Shown here one piece after another: positions 43,871 through 50,580 of a stretch of 64,000 nt of DNA. Source of the stretch: Merdibacter sp965119685 (GTDB lineage Bacteria; Bacillota_I; Bacilli_A; Erysipelotrichales; Erysipelotrichaceae); the NCBI GenBank assembly GCA_965119685.1, contig OZ221971.1, positions 2,170,001 through 2,234,000 on the forward strand. The letters run 5' to 3'. Position numbers and translations under genes: made by a program. The notes beneath the pieces are model-generated. The model searched no databases. It was not told the origin of the DNA and saw nothing but the letters and a program-made list of their open reading frames with translations. Positions within the stretch are counted from its first letter, which is position 1; the number at the start of each line of letters is the position of its first letter.

Positions 43871-44014
43871 GGTATTTATTCGATTTAAAAATTTCAGAAA
43901 CCTTGATAAATAGCCTAATTAAAAATGGCAGTTAACAGGTTATAATTGATGAAAAAGTAGAAAAATCAATGAAATTTTAGAGTCGATAAAGTGTGTGGAA
44001 TAGCCTAACTATCA

Positions 44015-44040
44015 CATGTCGAGACGGTAGTTTTGATGTC
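44015..44040 (+). other. att3: right junction, native 3' end of rlmD
   Basis: Encodes HVETVVLMSKVNPNK and a stop. Core GTCGAGAC at 44018-44025. It is followed after a few bases by a strong terminator, so it is probably the original chromosomal rlmD end displaced by about 6.1 kb of cassettes. Confidence 0.7.
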
Positions 44041-44079
44041 AAAAGTGAACCCTAACAAGTAAAAAGCATATTGATTTAT

Positions 44080-44142
44080 AAGGCTTATTCAGGGCCTATC
44101 GTTAAACGGTAGGTTTATTTCTGGATAAGCCTTTATTTTTTT
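44080..44142 (+). terminator. Original rlmD terminator
   Basis: AAGGCTTATTCAG (44080-44092) pairs with CTGGATAAGCCTT (44121-44133) around an inner CCTATCG/CGGTAGG hairpin, followed by TATTTTTTT. Confidence 0.8.
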
Positions 44143-44262
44143 CATAATAAAAACATTAGCGGGAATTGGTCCACTTGATAAGGTTGACACTACACTTTTG
44201 ACAACAGTGAAAATGAACCCATTGAACCCTAGTCGCACACGCGATTTCTCAAGAAATGATAA

Positions 44263-44316
44263 TTTGGTATTAGAATACCAAAATATATTTACAATGAATA
44301 AAGTTGGTGATATACT
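44263..44316 (+). promoter_or_regulatory. Operator-like palindrome and promoter of the methylation cluster
   Basis: TTTGGTATT-AG-AATACCAAA (44263-44282) is a perfect inverted repeat five bases before TTTACA (44288-44293), 17-base spacer, TATACT (44311-44316). The start codon is 47 bases further on. Suggests regulated expression of the cluster. Confidence 0.65.
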
Positions 44317-44362
44317 ATCGTTAGAAAGTACGAGAGTCTAACTTTTTAAGGAGGTATATTGC

Positions 44363-45976
44363 ATGAAGAGGGACAAAGACAGAATTGATAGAATATATTC
44401 CTTTTTTAACGCTATCAGAGGGACTAATACACCAAGCGAATATGAGAGTACATTAGTGGTGCTGAAAAAAGTAATAGATATACACGAGCAAGCTATCGAC
44501 GAGCTTAGCGATGATGATTTATACAACATCATGAGACAGGTTGCGGCAGATTTTGAAGTAATCAATCCCTTCCCTGATAAAAACAAGTTTCTTGATGTTT
44601 ACAGAACACTCAGAGGTTTTGAGACTGTTACTTGGGCCGACATCATTGAATATGGCGACAGACGCACTAAGTTCAGAGTCCCGGAAGCACTGGTTGATGA
44701 AATGGAGAAGAACTTTATTGATGGCTTCCAGGAAGTTCTTATTCCGGAAGCGGAAAAGTTTTCGCCTTGCTTGGAACGATTAGTCGAAGCGCACAGTGAT
44801 TCGCATTTTACGCTGACATCTATGGATCCTTTTTATTATAAGGTCCTTACAGAAATATTCAGCGACAATAATATGGTCGATGTTAAGCAAACAAGCATTT
44901 ATGAGTATGAGTTTTCGTCAGAGAAATTTGATTTAATTCTTGCGGTACCGGTATTTGGTGTCAGAGATAAAGCGGATGAAAATAGAAACTTTATCTGTAG
45001 AGAATATGACTTGATTGCCGCAGAAAACCTGGCACTGCATTTAAGAAGTGAAGGTATATTATCTATCGTCCTCCCTGCCAGAATCACATTTAGCGGCGGT
45101 GATGTCAAAGAACTTCGTCATTTCATTCAGTCAATGTACTGCTTGAAAGAAATCGCAGATTTGCCGGCGGGAATTTTTGAAAATATCGGTGTTAAGACGT
45201 ATCTGCTAACAATCACAACGGGCCGAACTGATGAAGTGGTTATTAAGAAATATGTCACAGACACAGAAAACCCAAGAAAAGATGGTATGAATAAACTTAT
45301 CGTCCAGGATGACACTTTTGTTTTGGAAGATGAACTGTACGATATGGGAGACTGGAATATCGACAGAATTTTCGAGTCTCAGGATGAAGACTGGATTAAG
45401 TTCCAGGAATCAAATGTGAAAAAACAGGAGCTTGGAATCGTAGCTTCTATCTTCAGAGGTAAGGCAGTTACAAAAAAAGATGCTCATGGAAATATCGGCG
45501 TAGTAAACATTTCGAATATCGGTGATTATGAAGTCGACTATTCTTCCCTGGACCACTTAGAAGAGGAAGAAAGGAAAGTTACCAACTATCTGCTTCAGGA
45601 CGGAGATTTGCTGATTCCGGCAAGAGGTACAGCAATTCGAGTGGCAATCTTCAAAGAGCAGCCTTATCCTTGCATTGCATCATCAAATGTAATTGTGATA
45701 AGGTCTACGGACGAAAGTTTGTCCACCACATTTTTGAAACTGTTCTTCGATAGTCCTCTTGGCAGAAAAATGCTGGTAACCAGACAGCAAGGTACCACAG
45801 TAATGAACATCAGCTATAAGGAATTGAACCATATAGAAATTCCGCTTCCTTCTATAGAGGAACAGAAATCTATAGCTGAAGAATACGAAAAAGAATTAGA
45901 AGCTTACAAGAAGGCAATCCAAGCTGCAGAAAACAGATGGTCGTCTACTTTGGCAAGGCTTCAAGGAAGGATATAA
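44363..45976 (+). CDS. Degenerate N6-methylase fused to an HsdS-type target-recognition domain
   Basis: 537 residues. The first 90 are helical; about 145-300 follow the methylase fold (FDLILAVPVFGVRDK, NLALHLRSEGILSIVLPARI, LKEIADLPAGIFENIGVKTYLLTI). Where active enzymes have NPPF/Y the sequence is AVPVF, and no DPACGTGG-like motif I is visible, so it is probably catalytically dead. From about 345 on it is HsdS-like: GIVASIFRGKAVTKKD, LLQDGDLLIPARGTA, and a coiled-coil end after IPLPSIEEQKSIAEEYEKELEAYKKAIQ. Likely acts as the DNA-recognition subunit for the HsdM proteins that follow. AAGGAGG ribosome site. Confidence 0.7.
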   Translation: MKRDKDRIDRIYSFFNAIRGTNTPSEYESTLVVLKKVIDIHEQAIDELSDDDLYNIMRQVAADFEVINPFPDKNKFLDVYRTLRGFETVTWADIIEYGDRRTKFRVPEALVDEMEKNFIDGFQEVLIPEAEKFSPCLERLVEAHSDSHFTLTSMDPFYYKVLTEIFSDNNMVDVKQTSIYEYEFSSEKFDLILAVPVFGVRDKADENRNFICREYDLIAAENLALHLRSEGILSIVLPARITFSGGDVKELRHFIQSMYCLKEIADLPAGIFENIGVKTYLLTITTGRTDEVVIKKYVTDTENPRKDGMNKLIVQDDTFVLEDELYDMGDWNIDRIFESQDEDWIKFQESNVKKQELGIVASIFRGKAVTKKDAHGNIGVVNISNIGDYEVDYSSLDHLEEEERKVTNYLLQDGDLLIPARGTAIRVAIFKEQPYPCIASSNVIVIRSTDESLSTTFLKLFFDSPLGRKMLVTRQQGTTVMNISYKELNHIEIPLPSIEEQKSIAEEYEKELEAYKKAIQAAENRWSSTLARLQGRI

Positions 45977-45985
45977 GGTGATTAA

Positions 45986-48403
45986 ATGTTAGGAGCTATT
46001 ATCGGGGATATTGTAGGATCCCGTTTTGAATGGAACAACAATAGAAGCAAGGCGTTTGATTTCCTTACCTATAAGTGTTTTCCTACAGATGACAGTATCA
46101 TGAGCCTAGCGATTGCACAGGCAATTCTGGTAAGTAAGCCAGACTACAGTGATTTGTCGAAAAATGCGGTTGAGTGTATGCAGAGTGTTGGAAGGAACTA
46201 TCCGAATTGCGGATATGGCGGTGGTTTTTATCGCTGGATGTTCTCCGACAATCCTCAACCATATAACAGCTACGGAAATGGTGCCGCCATGAGAGTCAGC
46301 GCAGCAGGTTTTGCAGCAGAAAGCTTAGAAGAAGCAAAGAAGATTTCTAAGCTGGTTACTGAAGTGACTCACAATCATCCGGAAGGAATAAAAGGTGCAG
46401 AAGCTACAGCGGTCGCTATCTACATGGCTAAAACCGGTAGCAGCATGTTGGAAATCAGAGATTACATTGACAAGCATTACTATCCTATGGATTTTACTCT
46501 CGATGAAATCAGGGATACATACGAGTTCAATGAAACCTGTCAGGATACAGTTCCTCAGGCGCTACAAGCATTCTTTGAATCAACCGGATTTGAGGACGCA
46601 ATAAGAAATGCAATCTCTATCGGCGGAGACAGTGATACATTGGCAGCTATTTGTGGTGGTATTGCAGAAGCGTACTATGGAATACCTACTGACATTAGAA
46701 AACATGCACTCACCTTCTTAGACCAGAAGTTGATGCAGTTATTAATTTTATTTGAGAATAAATATCCGCCAGTTATGGAAAAGAAGCGTGATGATGTGAG
46801 TGTAAGCATCAAACGTTCAGCGGATAAGAAAGTGAAGACAGGAGGTCGTGGTTCTATGATCCAATCGGCTACAGAAGTGGCAGATCAGGAATTGAAGGAT
46901 TCCTTTCCTGAAAATGAAGAGACTACAAGTAAAAAGTTATTTGCTCACTTATATGAAGCTTGCAACATTTTGAGAGGACCTATCAATCAGGATGAGTTTA
47001 AGGATTACGTCACACCAATCTTGTTCTTTAAGAGAATCAGTGACGTATACGATGAAGAAACACAGGATGCATTGGAAGCTTCCGGCGGCGATGAGGAATT
47101 TGCAGCTTTTGATGAAAATCACAGTTTCGTTATTCCGGAGGGTTGCCATTGGAGTGATCTGAGAAATGCAAGTAAGGACATTGGTAAGATAATCGTTAAG
47201 GCTATGAATGGTATTGAGCGTGCTAACCCGGAAACGCTGAGTGGTGTATTCTCCAGCTTTGATGATGTTACATGGACCGACAAAACAAAGTTAACTGACG
47301 AAAGACTAAAAGACCTTATCGAGCACATGTCCAGTTTGAAGGTTGGCAATAAGAACTACAGTGCAGATGTTATGGGCGATGCTTATGAGTATCTCATCAA
47401 GAAGTTTGCAGACCTTTCAAAGAAGAATGCAGGTGAGTACTACACACCTAGAACCATTGTTAAGCTGATGGTTATGCTGATGGATCCTAAGCCTGGCGAC
47501 ACAGTATACGATCCAGCCTGTGGTACGGGAGGTATGCTTATTGAAGCTATCCGACACATCGATAACAAGCAGACAACTTACGGTAAGATTTATGGTCAGG
47601 AAAATAATCTGTCTACATCTGCAATCGCAAGAATGAACCTGTTCCTTCATGGCGCAAATGATTTCAAGATTGCACAGGGTGATACTCTTAGAAGTCCTAA
47701 GTTTGTGGAACATGGTCAAATTCAGAGATTTAACTGCGTCTTAGCAAATCCACCTTTCGGTCAGGAAAAATGGGGTGCCGATAGCTTTGAGTCAGATAAG
47801 TATGGTCGTAACATGTGGGGCTGTCCTTCTGATTCAAATGCTGACTATGCGTGGTTACAGCACATGGTTAAATCTATGAAGCCAATGAATGGTAAGGTTG
47901 CTGTAGTTCTTCCACAGGGCGTTCTCTTTCACAGCGGTAAAGAAGGTGAAATTCGTGAACAGCTTATTAAGAGTGACATGATTGAAGCGGTGATTGCTCT
48001 TGCTGGTGGTGTATTCTATGGAACTGGTGTATCCGCGTGTATCATCTTCCTTAACAATCATAAGCGACCTGAGCACAAAGGTAAGATTTGTTTGATTGAC
48101 GCTTCGAATATTTACACCCCACAGCGTGCACAAAAAGTAATGGAAGAAAAAGATATACAGGAAGTATTTAAACTCTACCAGGATTATACTGATATGGTTG
48201 AGAAGTGTAAGATAGTAACTATCAATGAGGTTGATGAAGCGGGCTACACTTTGGCTGCAAATACTTATATTGAAAAGAAAAAACAAAAAGTTAAGGCGCC
48301 TGAAGTTGTGAAAGCTGAGTATTATGAAGCAATTGAAGAAGTTCGAAATGCGGAAAATAAAATGAGACAATTGCTTGTCAAAGGAGGCTATATAAATGAG
48401 TAA
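45986..48403 (+). CDS. ADP-ribosylglycohydrolase-HsdM fusion protein
   Basis: 805 residues. Residues 1-265 are a full DraG/ARH glycohydrolase: GAIIGDIVGSRFE, the metal motif FPTDDSIM, GNGAAMRVSAAGF, and ISIGGDSDTLAAICGGIAEAYYG. Residues 291-805 are a complete type I modification subunit: N-terminal helical domain (LFAHLYEACNILRG), motif I DPACGTGGML, motif IV ANPPFGQ. The frame is open throughout. Inside it, GGAGGT at 46841-46846 stands nine bases before an in-frame ATG (46856, MIQSATEVADQ), so free HsdM of about 515 residues may be made as well. I know of no described system with this fusion. Gap of nine bases to the upstream gene. Confidence 0.8.
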   Translation: MLGAIIGDIVGSRFEWNNNRSKAFDFLTYKCFPTDDSIMSLAIAQAILVSKPDYSDLSKNAVECMQSVGRNYPNCGYGGGFYRWMFSDNPQPYNSYGNGAAMRVSAAGFAAESLEEAKKISKLVTEVTHNHPEGIKGAEATAVAIYMAKTGSSMLEIRDYIDKHYYPMDFTLDEIRDTYEFNETCQDTVPQALQAFFESTGFEDAIRNAISIGGDSDTLAAICGGIAEAYYGIPTDIRKHALTFLDQKLMQLLILFENKYPPVMEKKRDDVSVSIKRSADKKVKTGGRGSMIQSATEVADQELKDSFPENEETTSKKLFAHLYEACNILRGPINQDEFKDYVTPILFFKRISDVYDEETQDALEASGGDEEFAAFDENHSFVIPEGCHWSDLRNASKDIGKIIVKAMNGIERANPETLSGVFSSFDDVTWTDKTKLTDERLKDLIEHMSSLKVGNKNYSADVMGDAYEYLIKKFADLSKKNAGEYYTPRTIVKLMVMLMDPKPGDTVYDPACGTGGMLIEAIRHIDNKQTTYGKIYGQENNLSTSAIARMNLFLHGANDFKIAQGDTLRSPKFVEHGQIQRFNCVLANPPFGQEKWGADSFESDKYGRNMWGCPSDSNADYAWLQHMVKSMKPMNGKVAVVLPQGVLFHSGKEGEIREQLIKSDMIEAVIALAGGVFYGTGVSACIIFLNNHKRPEHKGKICLIDASNIYTPQRAQKVMEEKDIQEVFKLYQDYTDMVEKCKIVTINEVDEAGYTLAANTYIEKKKQKVKAPEVVKAEYYEAIEEVRNAENKMRQLLVKGGYINE
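46841..46858 (+). promoter_or_regulatory. Internal ribosome binding site and start codon for free HsdM
   Basis: GGAGGT (46841-46846), nine bases, ATG (46856-46858), in frame with the fusion at residue 291, exactly at the boundary between the linker and HsdM. Confidence 0.55.
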
Positions 48404-49046
48404 GAAAATTACAATAGATGAACTTGAGAAATACCTCTGGGGATCTGCTGTTCTGCTTCGTACCCATGTGGACGCTGGCGCTTATAAACAGTACATTTTC
48501 CCTCTCCTGTTCTTTAAACGTCTGAGTGACGTATATGATGAAGAGTGTGAAAAGGTTAGAAAGGAATACGGAGAAGAGGCCCTAGATTGGGAAGAAAACC
48601 ATCAGTTTATGATTCCGGATGGAGCACATTGGTACGATGTGCGTAATGTATCAAAGGACATTGGTAAAGCATTAAAAGATGCCTTTCATTCTATCGAGGT
48701 GGCTAACCCAGAAAAACTTACAGGAATTTTTGGCGATGCCTCTTGGACAAATAAAAATCGTTTGCCCGATAGATTGCTGAAAGATTTGATGGAGCATTTC
48801 AGCTCTAAAACCCTTTCTATTGAGAATTGCCCAGCGGATGAACTTGGTCAGGGATATGAATACCTCATCAAACAGTTTGCTGATGACAGCGGCCATACTG
48901 CACAGGAGTTCTATACTAACCGTACTGTTGTAAACTTGATGACAGAAATGTTGAAACCACAGCCTGGCGAATCTATCTATGAAATAATCTTACCGAGTTT
49001 GATACAAAGGACAGGAATAATTAAAAAGTGCGCCTTTGCGGTGTAA
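48396..49046 (+). pseudogene. Second hsdM, truncated in motif I
   Basis: 216 residues remain. Residues 1-190 are the N-terminal half of a type I methylase (IDELEKYLWGSAVLLR, PLLFFKRLSDVYDEE, DELGQGYEYLIKQFADDSGHTAQEFYTNRTVVNLMTEML). It breaks off at PGESIYE, just where DPTCGTGG should come (about base 48983), and then runs into unrelated codons. The rest of hsdM and any hsdR are not in the window. Overlaps the upstream stop by eight bases, so it was part of the same operon. Most likely cut by insertion of the DNA to the right. Confidence 0.8.
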
Positions 49047-49047
49047 A

Positions 49048-49087
49048 AACAGTCGTTGCGGTGTAGAATCCGAAGCGGCTGTTTTTT
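49048..49087 (+). terminator. Terminator after the truncated hsdM
   Basis: AACAGTCGTTGCGG pairs with CCGAAGCGGCTGTT (one G-T pair and bulges), followed by TTTTTT. Confidence 0.75.
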
Positions 49088-49120
49088 ATTGTAGCAGAGC
49101 GTATATACCATGCCGAACTA

Positions 49121-49149
49121 TTGACAAATATATTGTCAAAGGCTATAAT
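49121..49149 (+). promoter_or_regulatory. Consensus promoter with overlapping palindrome for the four-gene operon
   Basis: TTGACA (49121-49126), 17-base spacer, TATAAT (49144-49149), a perfect match to the SigA consensus. TTGACAA-ATATA-TTGTCAA (49121-49139) is a perfect inverted repeat covering the -35, so it is probably the operator of the XRE protein encoded first. Confidence 0.88.
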
Positions 49150-49172
49150 TTATACAAGAGGAGGGCGCACCT

Positions 49173-49670
49173 ATGGATGAAATCATTCGTATGCAAGAAT
49201 ATTTACTTTTAATACGACGCACTGTTGGATGGACTGCCGAGGAGTTTGGTGAAAAAATCGGCGTCACCAGACAGACTATTAATAACATCGAAAGTGGTCG
49301 CAATAAGCTGACCAAAACACAATATATCGCCATGAGAAGTGTCCTCGATGCAGAAATGATTCAAAAGCCAGATGACACAGAAATGCTGAAAGTTCTTCTG
49401 GATGTCCTTGTGGATCACCCGGAGAACTACAGTGAAGACCACAGAAATGAACTCTTGGCCAAAGCAAACATGATGGCTCCTTCCATCCTAGCAGGCACTT
49501 CCACTCGTGCGGATGTGTCTAAGGAATGGATGAAAGTAGCCGGTGCTGTGGTTGGTGCCGGAGTTCTTATGGGACCTCTCGGAATCGGTGCAGGCATTGC
49601 TGCTGTGAATGTGTGGCTTGCTAAATCAATCGCCGACGGAAAAAAGAAGTCGAAAAAGGGCAAGGAGTAA
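49173..49670 (+). CDS. XRE-family regulator with C-terminal hydrophobic segment (gene 1 of unknown operon)
   Basis: 165 residues. HTH at about 8-62: LLLIRRTVGWTAEEFGEKIGVTRQTINNIESGRNKL. A helical middle, then a Gly/Ala-rich hydrophobic stretch of about 30 residues (WMKVAGAVVGAGVLMGPLGIGAGIAAVNVWLA, about 122-153) and a Lys-rich tail. The combination of a DNA-binding head and a membrane-like tail is uncommon and would tether the regulator to the membrane. GAGGAGGG ribosome site. Probably represses its own promoter. Confidence 0.75.
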   Translation: MDEIIRMQEYLLLIRRTVGWTAEEFGEKIGVTRQTINNIESGRNKLTKTQYIAMRSVLDAEMIQKPDDTEMLKVLLDVLVDHPENYSEDHRNELLAKANMMAPSILAGTSTRADVSKEWMKVAGAVVGAGVLMGPLGIGAGIAAVNVWLAKSIADGKKKSKKGKE

Positions 49671-49674
49671 TCTT

Positions 49675-50220
49675 ATGGGCGGATATGTGAAAAAGAAAAA
49701 AGACATGGTTTTTCAGAGTGTGGACTCTCTCCAGCAGATCGTAAATGTTGTAAATGAGGCCGCCGCTGCTGTGAACGACTCGAAACGAACAATCAAAGAA
49801 AGTGCAATCCCCGAAGTCCTTGCAGGTGCCCTTGGTGCTGGAATTGGCGGTGTAGGTTCCTTTGCTGCCCTCTATGGCCTGGGCGTTGTTGGTTTGTCCG
49901 CTGCCGGAATAACATCTGGACTGGCGGCTGCTGGTGCCGTGGTCGGCGGTGGTATGGTAGCTGGCATATTTGTTTTGGCCGCCCCTATCGCAGCGTTAGC
50001 AGCAGGAGGTGTTGGCGTTGCAGCACACCTCAAAAATAAACAGTTGCGACAGGAGAAGGAGCGTCTCTATAAAGAAGTTCTCGCTCGTCATGAAGCGATT
50101 ATCAAGGCACTAAAAGATGAAGCAGACGCCACGCAGGAACGTCTGGATTATTTGCAGAGTTTGAATATACTGCTCCAGCAAGCCGTGAAGGATTTGGGCC
50201 ACGACTTGGGGGTGGCTTAA
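49675..50220 (+). CDS. Glycine/alanine-rich membrane-type protein (gene 2 of unknown operon)
   Basis: 181 residues. Basic start (GGYVKKKKDM), then a hydrophobic block of about 70 residues (about 45-118) full of Gly and Ala (VLAGALGAGIGGVGSF, GVVGLSAAGITSGLAAAG, VVGGGMVAGIFVLAAPIAALAAGGVG), enough for two or three membrane passes of the glycine-zipper kind. Ends in a charged coiled coil (KNKQLRQEKERLYKEVLARHEAIIKAL). No known family recognised. AAGGAG sits at the end of gene 1, so the genes are coupled. Confidence 0.7.
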   Translation: MGGYVKKKKDMVFQSVDSLQQIVNVVNEAAAAVNDSKRTIKESAIPEVLAGALGAGIGGVGSFAALYGLGVVGLSAAGITSGLAAAGAVVGGGMVAGIFVLAAPIAALAAGGVGVAAHLKNKQLRQEKERLYKEVLARHEAIIKALKDEADATQERLDYLQSLNILLQQAVKDLGHDLGVA

Positions 50221-50232
50221 AGGAGGGCTTCT

Positions 50233-50580
50233 ATGGGAAAGCAAATCAAACTCCCCAATATTGACTTTGTCAAGGTTGGTAACACCCTTGTTGAGTCAGG
50301 CAAGACCGCAGGCGCATTTGTCAAAAACCATGCGACTGAATTTCTCGCAGGGGCTCTTGCTGGTGTAACCATTGATAACATTCGTATTCGTATGGGTCGT
50401 AAAAAGGACAAAAAAGCCTTTGAGGAAAATGCTCACAAACAACAGCAAGTTATCAGAAAACATGAAGCTGAAATCAATGTGCTGAAAGACAAGGCAGAAC
50501 AGGGACAGGAAGCTCTACAAAAGGTTGACCAGTTGGAGCAAATCGTAAATAACCTAACGGAGGGAGGTGCTTCTGAATGA
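50233..50580 (+). CDS. Small protein with short hydrophobic segment and coiled coil (gene 3 of unknown operon)
   Basis: 115 residues. It has a short apolar patch, EFLAGALAGVTID (about 35-47), similar to EVLAGALGAGIG in gene 2, followed by a long charged coiled coil (about 55-112). Looks like a shortened relative of gene 2 and may assemble with it. AGGAGG ribosome site, 12 bases after gene 2; it overlaps gene 4 by four bases. Confidence 0.65.
   Translation: MGKQIKLPNIDFVKVGNTLVESGKTAGAFVKNHATEFLAGALAGVTIDNIRIRMGRKKDKKAFEENAHKQQQVIRKHEAEINVLKDKAEQGQEALQKVDQLEQIVNNLTEGGASE

Noticed and set aside
44363..49046. BREX or DISARM as identity of the methylation cluster
   Set aside because: No PglZ, BrxC, DrmA or DrmB-like genes are present. 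The proteins are type I HsdM/HsdS-like.
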